A stretch of DNA of 60,000 bases. Source: Membranipora membranacea. Its lineage: Eukaryota; Bryozoa; Gymnolaemata; Cheilostomatida; Membraniporidae. A program made the translations under genes and the position numbers. Each line of letters opens with the position of its first letter. The first letter of the stretch is position 1. This document shows positions 50,550-60,000 of this stretch, in pieces. The stretch covers positions 20,648,001 to 20,708,000 of the forward strand of contig OU612068.1 of assembly GCA_914767715.1 (NCBI GenBank). The letters are read 5' to 3'. Under the pieces are notes generated by a model, which searched no databases, was not told where the DNA came from, and saw only the letters and a list, made by a program, of their open reading frames with translations.

Positions 50550-51144
50550 CTAGGCTTTAAATCTATTGCCCTGGCTTAACAGCCTGCCATATATTGGATG
50601 CTTGATTATGAGGTCCTAAATATCAAGGTGATTGTCTTTTAAAAAGCAGGATCATTTTTGTTGTATTAAAGATATTTCTAAGACTAAAACTTCTTCTTCT
50701 AGACAGATACTTTGTAATATCTCTAGCTGTTCAAGTCTATGTTAACAAGAATGAATAAAGGCCTCAATATCCATCAAAATCCAGCAGCCAGAGCTCCCAA
50801 CCTTTCCACTCATAATCAAATAGCCTGGCCCAGACCAGCTCAGTATTTTTTGATAGGATCTAGTGTATATATATAATATATATAAATTTAAAACAATATA
50901 TGCTTACAACAATCCTTTTTAGTCTGATTGGTAGTGTGTCTGGGTGGTTAATACACTGCACTTGGGTAGAGTTCATGCTTGATATCCTCCTGTATCTGTG
51001 CTGTGGTTGGATATATGTGTTCGGATGTTTCATTTCCTTCTGCTGTGTCATCCTGTCAAAAGCTGTGCACATAACCTCTTGCCATTGCTTTTTCTCACAT
51101 GGTTGATAACCAAATTTAGGCAACAATTTAACCAAACAAAGCAT
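50550..51144 (-). CDS. Unrecognised two-exon ORF, 100 residues, upstream of VPS50
   Basis: Exon 1 (50908-51144) starts at an ATG and encodes 79 residues; exon 2 (50550-50615) encodes 21 more and ends in TAG. The junction is phase 0, with donor GTT|GTAAGC and acceptor TATTTAG|GAC. The protein begins MLCLVKLLPKFGYQP, is basic, and contains MTQQKEMKHPNTYIQPQHRY and a C-terminal KHPIYGRLLSQGNRFKA. It has no signal peptide of normal length and no transmembrane helix. The composition (few Leu-Ile runs, many Gln, Arg and Pro) is unlike chance AT-rich ORFs. An in-frame TAG precedes the ATG with no other Met between, which supports this start. Exon 2 continues 21 bases beyond the stop to a donor, AAGG|GTAAGG, so it may be spliced to the VPS50 start exon. 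I cannot name a family. Confidence 0.5.
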
Positions 51145-51358
51145 GTTGAGTGAGATTTGGTTACATTTAAAATCTAACGATTTTTTTATTCCGCTCTAAT
51201 TTTCCAAGTTTAGGTAAGGTAACCAGTGTTGAAAAAAAAGTTAATTTCTAATTCATTAGAAAGCTGATCTCAGCGGATAATAATACATTACTTACTTTTA
51301 GAGAGACAGCAACTGTTACATTTAGCTTGAGACATCGTACAGAATTAGTAACATTATT
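51145..51358. promoter_or_regulatory. Short divergent promoter region between the 100-residue ORF and MED19
   Basis: Only 214 bp separate the two opposite start codons, so both 5' UTRs and a shared or back-to-back promoter must fit here unless leader exons lie elsewhere. The interval is AT-rich and I see no TATA box placed for either gene. Confidence 0.45.
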
Positions 51359-53049
51359 ATGGCAGAACACATGAAGTCTTCATTTGACCATCACAATCTC
51401 AGCTCAAACAGTCCAATAGGAAGTCGATCTCCACAAGTGGCATCTAACATTCCCAGACAGGATAGCTCTGGCACACTTAAAACCACAATATTCCTCGGCA
51501 CAAGAAATCCAATCGTTGTACAGAAAGGACCATTCTATTTATTAAAGGACCTACCAGGTAAAACATCAATCAGATTTATCTTCATCAAATTGTCACGCCA
51601 TATTTCTGAGCCATGTAGGCCCTACATCCATTATCAAGCTGAAAAAGGTTTAAGTCTCTTTAATTTGATCTATCTGAAATTGATTTAGACTTTCCAGAAA
51701 CTGAACTAGAGTCAAGCAACAAAAAACTGAAATCCTATGAAAATCAGTTAAAATATATACTGTAACATATTGAGTTAATGACGTTTGTTTGGCAGAACCA
51801 TCTGAAGTGAATGGATCAAGGAATCTTATAACTTACCATGGCCTTCAGACAGCATATGCAAAGTATTGTGGTAAAAAGATGAAAGAAGATCTAAGTTCTA
51901 CTCTCTCACTACCTGGCAATATCAACCTCTCAGGAAATGATGACAACAGGTAAAACAAGTAGTTCATACAGTACCTCCTCCGATGTGATCCTATAATGGA
52001 ACTGATGAACATCTCCTACGTGAATGTTATTCTATTCATTTTGGTCCAATAATGCGTTAATTTGAGATGAGCTTTTAGCTTTCATGACTTATCTCTTTAA
52101 TCCTAGTTGACAATTCAATCATATAGGGAGAGTAAAATTATATGACATAGTTTTACTTGTAGCTCATTGAGGGGATTGATAGAGAAACCACCAATTACAG
52201 GTAAAGAGCTACATCTTCTCTCTACAAGTCAGCTTACGGGATTCAGGCTCCACCCTGGCCAGGTTAGTCATAATAATTATTTTTGTCAGTAATATATTTA
52301 TTGATGTTTCTGGTATATCATGTCTCGATATACCTTAAGGGTGGGCAGGTATTCACTTAATCCTTTAATTAACGGACTGTCTCTTTGTTTTATTATATTT
52401 TGATTGTTGATTGTTTTAGTTTTATTGTTAAAGATAAATATTCTTGAAAATTAACATTCTGGGATATGTAATTAGTATGTGTTATTGAAATTGAGAACAT
52501 CAAGACCTATATTGTTAGGTTACATTATATTATTATCATATCATTGTATCTCACTGTGTATACAAGTTATGTTGAATCTTGTTCTCATTCTCACAGCTTC
52601 CTGAACAGCACAGATTATTCGCACCACAGAAAAGGAAACTGAAGAAGAAAACAAAACCGGAACTAGAAATCCCTATAGCTGTACAACCTCATACGTCAAC
52701 AGGTCAGTGGTGTTGTCTCGTTCATTACGCATTGGCTCATTACATCAGGAATGAGACTGAATGCCTCTGCACGCAGTCAAATAGGATTCAATAAGTCCAA
52801 AAGGATGTAATCAATTTGCAGTTGTATTGTTAGTGATATGTCATTGGAGTTGTTTCCCTTATGAGGATTGTTGAGAAGAGTAGACAACCCTTTATTTGAT
52901 GATATTATACTTGAATTTTCATAGAAGACTATTTCTTGATTATAGAAGAGGTTATGATGCCTGAACAATCAAAGAAAGTGAAAAAACCCAAAGAAAAGAA
53001 AGCTAAGAAAGAGAAAAAGAAGAAGAGGCAGAAAAAGGATGGCGATTAG
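51359..53049 (+). CDS. MED19: Mediator complex subunit 19
   Basis: Five exons (51359-51557, 51796-51949, 52163-52262, 52597-52702 and 52925-53049) join in phase to 227 residues. MED19 sits in the Mediator head/hook region and links RNA polymerase II transcription to activators and repressors in the nucleus. The conserved core is unmistakable: GPFYLLKDLP (57-66), GSRNLITYHGLQTAYAKYCG, LPGNINLSG, NSSLRGLIEKPPI and LTGFRLHPGQLPEQHRL. The C-terminus is a Lys-rich tail (KKPKEKKAKKEKKKKRQKK), as in other metazoan MED19 proteins, and probably nuclear-localising. The last exon has two in-frame acceptors 21 nt apart (exon starts at 52925 or 52946), so two isoforms differing by seven residues are possible. 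The N-terminus (residues 1-55) is Ser-rich and not conserved with human, where it is Pro-rich. Confidence 0.93.
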
Positions 53050-54215
53050 ATTTTTGGCCTTCCAGTCTTCTATTTACAAAACTCCTGGTAAGTAGTTCAT
53101 TGAGTCATAACAATTTAGACAGGATTTGCTAGGCCTATTAGAGCAGGGTATTTTGACAAAAGGAGAAAATCGATTCGAGGTTATGAGTTGCTTAGATCAA
53201 GGAGTTAGAGGAACTCCTTGTTTTGATCATAGAATTGGTAATTTGAGGATTTGAGGATTTGAGTCAATAAAGCGACTAAAATGTATCATATTGTGACCTG
53301 CATCGGATATGTGCATCTATCAGGTTATCTTAGTACGTAATCCTAGATGGGTTATTGGTGTAGGCGTTAGGTCCAGTGCAAATTAGAGGAGTCGTGTTGC
53401 AGTGTTTTGGATAATAAATGATCGATAGTTTGAATGCTCGTGACTTGTTTTCTGAGATGTAAGGATACTTGTATGTGAACTTGAAGCTAATTGATTGCCC
53501 GTGCTGTTATGAATGACCGCTTTCTTGTGCGGTATAATTTCACTCACTCTGTCTAATTATTGCAATATCAATTTGGTGTCAGGTGACTCAAACTCTGTTA
53601 TGTTTGTTGGTGTTCTATATCATCGCTTGTTGATCCCCCTCTGTATTTGACCTCAAGAGTTTGAAGTAGCGTTTTAAACAATTGGCATCAACGTTTATCT
53701 GGTGTGTAAACGGAGGATACTAGTCATTGTGAGGGGAGTTAGGACTATTGTAGTAGCCTTGAGAACAAGTGTCCTTGAGAATTTTTTTATAAGAACTTCC
53801 TGAAATTTTTGCTCCAGTGAGTTTGTTTGTCAGTCTTTTTAGGGCTTTCTGTCTAATTTTTGGGCTCATGAGATTCAACACCGGTATATTAACTTTGCAG
53901 CAACTTTGCATTGAGTAACATGGGAATTTATTTATCATTGTTTTGTTTGAAGGAGAAATGTAACCTCACTGGGAAGGCTGAATATAATTTTGTTTAGTCA
54001 ATATTATTCTCCTTCTGGCTATGTGCTGATAGAATCTTCTTCTTTGTACTGTTTGTTATTAAAACTCTTCTTTTCTTGTAGCTAAGTGACAAGACGTCAG
54101 TCAGCCCTTTATATACATGTACAGTTATGGGAATCAGATAGAGGTCTGCAAAACATGAAGAGTCTGCTCCAAATCCATTGCTATATCCTTCATGGTAGCA
54201 TCTTTTACCTGTTCC
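53050..54215 (+). other. MED19 3' UTR and downstream spacer
   Basis: AATAAA occurs at 53266-53271 and again at 53413-53418, both plausible poly(A) signals for MED19. A small imperfect hairpin (GATCAAGGAGTT against AACTCCTTG) lies near 53195-53228. Nothing else is seen. Confidence 0.45.
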
Positions 54216-54432
54216 AGTGATTATGAAGGAATCAGGGTTTTGGTATCATTCTGGAGTTCTCATTCTAATTTAGAAAACTCCTATAGGGTTTACTAACAAC
54301 ATATGGCCCAGTTTCAACTTTGAGTGAAAATCAGATGAAACTGGGCCACCTGCTGTTAACCCTATAGCAGTTTTCTAATTTAGACTGAAAACTTCAGAAT
54401 GATACCAAAAACCTGATTCCTGCACAATCACT
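54216..54432. mobile_element. 217-bp foldback element (MITE) without clear target duplication
   Basis: The two halves are long inverted repeats: the left end AGTGATTATGAAGGAATCAG pairs with the right end, which on the other strand reads AGTGATTGTGCAGGAATCAG. Inner segments also pair (TGGTATCATTCTG, CTATAGGGTT and GGCCCAGTTT) down to a short centre near 54320-54337. It has no coding capacity. No target duplication is obvious, so the superfamily stays open. It lies between the convergent MED19 and innexin genes. Confidence 0.75.
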
Positions 54433-55277
54433 TTAACCTTACTTAGTTGGTGTTATATTGCTCGTAGCTCGTGCAGGCATCAGTGTATAATTGTTTATAA
54501 TTACTCATATTTATTTTTCGACTGATTTGATACGATGTACAAAATATATCTAAGCTATAAGCTACCTGCTATGACCACAACTTGTATCACTGTAAAAAAA
54601 GACCAGCTTGGTCATAAAACAAACATGGGTATGTAATAAAATATCTCTAATACAACAATATTACTGTTCCCTCTGCGTGACAAACTGACAACAAATAAAA
54701 TGAGATTCTATAAAATATGACTAAGATAAAAATTGAAAGAATGTTAAATATTTTGACCAGATCAGGATCAGAAGAGGATGTTTAGGGCCTTCGCAAATTT
54801 GCTCAGCTGTGTTTGTAAAACTAAGCTATCTTATAACATATCTCCTGATTGAATCACAAATCAAAATAACAAAAGCTGCAGCGTTGGTACATAATGAATT
54901 CCAGTAACAATATCTTCAATAAATTCAAAACCTGTTTATAATATCAATAATTAAATAGAACCACAATTCCTTCATTTCAAAGAGGATTCTGCAAATGGTA
55001 CATTTCAAACCCATTGAGCGGGATTTGAAAATCTGAATAAATATTTATCATACGCATTGATTCATGATGTGTGTCAAAAATAAGGTAATATTATAAGGAA
55101 AACGGATTGACTGAAATATGCAGCGGAAAATATAAGGGCAGCAATGAATATATTTTGCCAGCTGGTGTGAGCTAAGTTTAATTTTTTACAGATGGCAGCT
55201 TGAAGGTGGATCCAATTTTTTTCCAGACTGGCATTGACACCTGTTCGCACAGTCTAAATTGGACCTACCAACTGCCG
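54433..55277 (-). other. Innexin 3' UTR
   Basis: A minus-strand AATAAA (TTTATT at 54510-54515) is a candidate poly(A) signal about 760 bases after the innexin stop. The rest is AT-rich without features. Confidence 0.35.
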
Positions 55278-56465
55278 CTAGACATCATCAGCGTTCTTGG
55301 CTTGCTGGTGATGCTTTTTATAATACTCCCACATTGCCTGAATAATCTCCCCTACTACGACATCATTGGTGTTTTTGGCAATTAGTCTGAGAACGAATAT
55401 ACCATCCTGTCGCAGGTAATCCTCACAGAACTCCTTTGATGGGGTGTAGTCACCTTTGGCAAAGTTTTTGTGCATTATTTTGAGATACTTGCGTACATAC
55501 TGACGTCTGTTCCTCCTGAACAGGGTCCACATCCAAAGCACAAAGTTCATTGTTGTCGCTATCGATATAAACATCAGCCAGAACCAGATGAAAATATACA
55601 CCTTCTCGTTAAATAGATTAATGGGTAGGGCGCACTGCACTGTGTGGTCGTGTATTTTGTTGCCCAGTGAGCGGATCTTGAAGTCGCAGAGTGTGACTCG
55701 AGGGAATCTCTTCGAGGTAGTCCAGTTTCCTCCTTCATACATATCTCTGACTACTTTGAAACCATAGAAATAATATCCTTCTCCTAGGAATGCATTTAAC
55801 AAAAAGAGTTGTCCTATGCCGTTACCTATATACAATAATTTGACAAATAGGTACAGCATGATAAGATAATTGCCATACCTCTTACCGCATATGAGAAAGC
55901 AGCTTTTGGCTATTTTTTGCCTGCAGGTCGAAAAACAGCCTGTTCTGTATTCTCTCTGAGAGCGTAGAGCTCGGTCTAAGTTTCTGACTATATATCTGAT
56001 AGTTTTGTCTCTAACTTCAGGGCTGCCGTGCTCCGCCCCTCCAACCACGGAGACGATTTTGTTGACATGAATGCCACTCTGGCTGTTGAGTTTTTTCCAG
56101 ATCATACTTGGGGCGAAGAAGAAGATAGCTTGTAGAAAAATCATAATAGGAACCCACTGGTAGTAGGCAATGTAGTGCACTTTATTCTTATCCTCGTTAG
56201 GAATAGCCTCATTCATTGGTACGTAGTAAGTGTTACTTATCCAACATATTTTGTTAGTATATTCGACCCACTCATGTGTGAACTGTGCTGGAGCCCAGCA
56301 TGTTATGGGGTCCCCTACATATTGTCGTGTGCTGATTATAATCCCCAATACGATGAATATGAACATGGAGTAGCGATTGTTGAGTCTGTCGATGAAATCA
56401 TCATCGTATCGACGTCTGAATCTGGATACCTCTGTCAGAGGATAGAGAGCTTCAAGCAGTGCCAT
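55278..56465 (-). CDS. Innexin gap-junction/hemichannel protein
   Basis: This uninterrupted coding exon gives a 395-residue four-pass membrane protein of the innexin family, which forms gap junctions and hemichannels in invertebrates. The signature YYQWVP is at 101-106, next to transmembrane segment 2 (PIMIFLQAIFFFAPS). TM1 is about 34-50 (FIFIVLGIIIS). Extracellular loop 1 has two cysteines (Cys56 and Cys74) and loop 2 has two (Cys260 and Cys278), as the family requires. TM3 is about 200-226 and TM4 about 288-314. The N-terminus RRRYDDDFIDRLNNRY is typical of lophotrochozoan innexins. The ATG at 56465 is preceded directly by an acceptor (TTCTCGTTACAG|C), so the 5' UTR is spliced. The C-terminal tail (315-395) is basic and then acidic. 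The exact paralogue cannot be named. Confidence 0.95.
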   Translation of the reverse strand: MALLEALYPLTEVSRFRRRYDDDFIDRLNNRYSMFIFIVLGIIISTRQYVGDPITCWAPAQFTHEWVEYTNKICWISNTYYVPMNEAIPNEDKNKVHYIAYYQWVPIMIFLQAIFFFAPSMIWKKLNSQSGIHVNKIVSVVGGAEHGSPEVRDKTIRYIVRNLDRALRSQREYRTGCFSTCRQKIAKSCFLICGKRYGNYLIMLYLFVKLLYIGNGIGQLFLLNAFLGEGYYFYGFKVVRDMYEGGNWTTSKRFPRVTLCDFKIRSLGNKIHDHTVQCALPINLFNEKVYIFIWFWLMFISIATTMNFVLWMWTLFRRNRRQYVRKYLKIMHKNFAKGDYTPSKEFCEDYLRQDGIFVLRLIAKNTNDVVVGEIIQAMWEYYKKHHQQAKNADDV

Positions 56466-56702
56466 GCTGTAACGAGAAAAGAACTCGCATTATGGTTTGC
56501 TAAAATACAATGCAAAGTTCACAATATTATATATCCCCAAGATATACAATCAGAAATATTTAATTCCTTGTCTACAATTAAAAAAGATTTGAATATGTTA
56601 CCCCACCTTTTACAGCTCATGACTTAGTCAATCAGATTTCACAGTTAAAATGATAGAAACTTTTATAACTTCAGACTTTAAAATACCCCAAAAGTAATCA
56701 TT

Positions 56703-56850
56703 ACATCTTCATGATTGGTACACCCACTGGTGCACTCCTCCACGTCGCCCCACTCCTCTGACTTCCGTTTCTTATAATTTCCAAATATCTCATTGCCAAG
56801 GACACTAGAGACGAGACCCCATGTGTTGACCGACTTACTGTCTGTCTCAT
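56703..56850 (-). other. Coding-like segment in the innexin leader intron, unassigned
   Basis: This stretch is GC-richer than its surroundings and open in one frame. It reads NTWGLVSSVLGNEIFGNYKK and, a little further on, EEWGDVEECTSGCTNHED. A possible acceptor (GACAGACAG) stands at its upstream border and a donor-like GAT|GTAATG at its end. In the same frame it is separated by a single TAA (56855-56857) from the hydrophobic segment IVINGVIWIMGAVISSG. It may be an alternative exon, a pseudogene fragment of a membrane protein, or chance. Confidence 0.25.
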
Positions 56851-56858
56851 TTACTTAC

Positions 56859-59600
56859 ATTCCTGATGAGATAACTGCTCCCATTATCCATATGACGCCA
56901 TTGATGACAATTTTGAATCGCAAAAAGCTATTACAGATAACAACCTTCGGCAAAAACTAGCAGAGCTGAATTAAAATGGCTTGGCGTTTGAACAAACATG
57001 CTATTGCTGGCCAGACGTTCTAATCCTATCTTTGCTCGGGTTTGATGCTGTCTGATGATGATTGCTGCTGATAAACTCAACCTTCTAAGTAAATTAATTT
57101 TTGTTGCCTCGGGGTTAAAGACCGCTCGAGTTTTCTCCTTGTTTTTAATCATATATGTGATTAGAGCTCAAGCGCATTATTATTTTACCCTTCCTTTATC
57201 CAAGGACTCCTTCCTTTATCAATGCTTCATTGGCTAAAGCCGCTTTTCACTTATTAACTCAAATCACTTAGCATGCTCAACTAAAATATTTCAAATTCAA
57301 GGAATCAAATGTCAAGAGAAGAGAACTTCGTAAGAGCCAATTAAGAAAACCATCTGATTGCAGAAGTTAACGATTATCATCAATATTGACAAACAATGTC
57401 TGTAACTGACCTGGCACGCTTGTTGAGATGACCTGGTCAAGGATTCTCTTTTTTCGTCTGCTATAGATATATGCTTTAATGTGGCAGTAACTGGACGCCA
57501 CTCTAGTATCTAGAACATAAAGTTAAAAAATTGAGCATTACAGTATGTGTCGACCTGATTGAAGACCGATATCTCTCCAGGGCAGTGGCTGTTGGACAGG
57601 GGACAAGAGTATCGGGGAGGGGGAGGAGGCTTTAACTATGCTTCCTCTTGACACCTCAATGGGAAATTATAGCTGGTATAACAGGATTACTGTGAATATC
57701 ATAGAATTGGTTGTGCTTCACCACTGGCATCCTAGTTTAACTAAAAAGTAGGCAAATCTGCGCCTAATTGTTCATGTTGTATTTTGCTGGGTTTGCAAAC
57801 ATACTTTTATTAAATTATCTGTCAAGTATTTTAAGCATCCCTTATCTTCATGCTGCACCCTGCATTAGCATCAATTGCTGATGCACCAATTGGATTACCC
57901 TCAAGATGTGGTATATAACATATCAAAATCGATAATCTAGTGAATTTAATTAGCTATGATAGGATGGTATATTGACAGTTGTATTTAAATGTATCGGCCA
58001 TCTTCTGTCAATAACATTCCTTGGAGCGATTTTTGGCTGTCATGCCTTAACAACTGCAAAATTTGAGTATAATCCATCGGATGAGAAGACTTTTTGTTAT
58101 GTTTATTTACACAATTTTACTGAAAACTCAAAAAATACAAACAAAGAGTAGTCCTTGATATAAGCATTGTGAGATGCTATCCGTTTGGAGAACAAAATTG
58201 ATCAGGTTAAACCTTTACTCAGTTGTATCGAATATGAAATTTGAGAGTACCAGTGAGATAATAATTTATGGGTTGTTCTTTAAATTAGGACTAGCAATAT
58301 CCTAGAGGAGGAATTTTTTACAAAAGCACAAGTTTGCCTGTTCACATGTAGCAATACTCATGACTAGCAAACGTATACTCAACCTCGTGGGTTTATAAAT
58401 AAACCCCAACCATAGCTATAGCTAAAATTGGTGCAAGCTAACATTAAGCCACCTAAAAACTAGCTACACTGAATCGCCATAACCTTACGGCTCTAGGGTA
58501 CTGGAAAAGGTGAGTTTCTATAAGTAGGCAGATTACTAATAGCAGTTGTACTATAATATTCCAACTGTGGGACTACTAAGATTGGATGTATGTCATTTGT
58601 GTATTATTGAATACCACAGGCCACAGCAGTTCTCTCAATCTCTGTTGACTGCAAAATGATTTCTGCCTTCGCAATACTGGTTGGATTGCGTGCCCTTTTC
58701 CTTACTTTTTGATAAAAATGCAGCTTTATAAACATTCGATTAACAGGGAAGATGAGCTGGGTTTCAGGTTTTGATAGATACTCAAACATAAACTGCTACT
58801 ACAGATACCTGGTACATGGTACCTGGTGCATGATGCACAGGAAACCAAATTGCACGAGATATTATAATTATTACATTGTATATCTTCTTTACTTTGTCAA
58901 AGTTGCTGGCATTTGCTTGGAAATAATTTGAACAGAGATCATTACACTGCATGTGCATGAGTTTGATTTCATGAGTACAGAATTTTACCATCAGCACCCA
59001 ATATTTGGCTGTCTTTTCAGCCCGTCCATCTTTTGTTACATGTGAAAAGTTACAACCATCAAAATAGCAGTAAAAGTTGGACCAAATTTACAAATGAATT
59101 CAGATGTTGTTTTTACCACTACCATGTTACCATTGTAAACTTGCTGTAAATTGCTAATTCACTCACCTAGATCTGTCACACATCTACCTATCGTGCCACT
59201 TGTAATATGAAAAAAATGTTGATAGTGCGGCCACAGGCCTCGAGTATATTAAAATTAGGGTTTCTCAATATCTATGAAAGTCAACACCTACAGCAAGTTG
59301 CAATTCTTGGTGTCGAAAAAATCAGCTGGTTGACCTCCAAAATTTCCTTGTCGTTAAGTGATAAAACTATGTTATGCTGACCACACAAGTTCGGATTTCA
59401 ATTTGACAAACATCCCTGAAATCTAGTAGCTGGTGATATATTGTAAATGACTACCGTGGGTAATTATAGAAACACATTTATGATAACTTACCTTTGAAAA
59501 GTTTAATCTGGTGCTATTCCAACGAAGATCAGTAACTACTTTCCGTAAAACATTATTCCTGTACCAGTCCTATTGGCCGAATGACGAAAAAAAGTGATGA
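56859..59600 (-). other. Candidate spliced 5' leader exons of the innexin
   Basis: Upstream of the innexin acceptor at 56467 three minus-strand segments have good borders. One is 56859-56956 (acceptor CTGCTAG, donor AAT|GTAAGT). One is 57411-57509 (acceptor GTTCTAG, donor CCAG|GTCAGT). One ends at a strong donor, AAAG|GTAAGT, at 59492. The first joins the innexin exon in frame and would add MGAVISSGI before the usual Met if its internal ATG were used. Which segments are really joined cannot be told from sequence alone. Confidence 0.35.
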
Positions 59601-60000
59601 TATGTGATACCACCCAAAGCACCAAAGCCAGACAAGGCGAAGCTATATCACTACCAACTGTTGGTATGATGCTGCGAGCAATTCTCTACCAATCAATAAA
59701 TTGTTGCTGACAGCAGAAAACTAAAGGCAGCATTCAACAAGAGTATTGATATCTATTCATTTGCATTACAAAGGTAATACATTAAAATGCCCACATTATA
59801 TATTCTAGTAAGGCGCTGCTGGCCTACCTTTTGCACAGTCCCAAGGCAACACTTCATTGTTTTAGTGCAACTTCTCTCCTAAAAAGTTAATGTTTCACTG
59901 AAAACGGATGTACGACCTGGGTTGATTTATTGCGATATAATATAATATATTATTTATTGGAATATGTTTGAGCCTTTGTTATCATTTTTAAACTATTCTT
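57510..60000. other. Right-edge region upstream of the innexin
   Basis: AT-rich sequence with short open frames only. Apart from the donor at 59492 listed above I see no exon with a recognisable product, no repeat family and no RNA gene. Confidence 0.4.

Noticed and set aside
50860-50890. TA-rich microsatellite as a possible regulatory site
   Set aside because: It is a short TA run of the kind common in AT-rich introns; no further signal supports a function.
50900-51106. Hydrophobic plus-strand ORF of 68 codons that looks like a membrane protein
   Set aside because: It is the antisense shadow of exon 1 of the minus-strand 100-residue ORF, which has better composition and splice sites.
56175-56627. 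Plus-strand ORF of 150 codons
   Set aside because: It lies antisense to the clear innexin coding exon and has no family signature.

Overview
The window is 60 kb of AT-rich, intron-rich animal nuclear DNA. An innexin gene (55278-56465) excludes plants, fungi and most bacteria and argues against a vertebrate. Together with full-length orthologues of TTC28, VPS50 and MED19, short exons and introns of about 0.2-3 kb, it suggests a spiralian/lophotrochozoan invertebrate such as a mollusc, annelid or brachiopod. The species call is inference. No bacterial-type operon, rRNA, tRNA or CRISPR array was seen.

Layout: (1) 399-24620, minus strand: the first 18 coding exons of a TTC28 orthologue, a very long TPR protein whose C-terminal part lies beyond base 1. 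All exon phases join without a break to give about 1295 codons. Its introns hold a 337-bp foldback MITE (20723-21059), a 29-bp tandem repeat that supplies decoy splice donors (21651-21767) and several hairpins. (2) 27596-33348, plus strand: a four-exon gene for a 224-residue protein with a possible signal peptide, one Ig-like domain that lacks its second cysteine, and a very basic tail; I do not recognise it. It is head-to-head with TTC28. (3) 34856-49267, minus strand: VPS50 (syndetin, CCDC132) in 23 coding exons, 980 residues, complete. (4) 50550-51144, minus strand: a previously unnoticed-looking two-exon ORF of 100 residues just upstream of VPS50. A splice donor follows its stop codon and a splice acceptor precedes the VPS50 start exon, so the two ORFs may share one dicistronic mRNA. 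(5) 51359-53049, plus strand: MED19, five exons, 227 residues, divergent from the small ORF with only 214 bp between the two start codons. (6) 55278-56465, minus strand: an innexin of 395 residues with an uninterrupted coding exon and probable spliced 5' leader exons upstream. A second foldback element (54216-54432) lies between the convergent MED19 and innexin genes.

The genes do not form one pathway. VPS50 acts in endosomal recycling, MED19 in transcription, innexin in gap junctions or hemichannels, and TTC28 in midbody/cytokinesis biology in vertebrates. Exon boundaries were read by eye from GT-AG sites, reading frame continuity and remembered similarity to human proteins; no database search was run.
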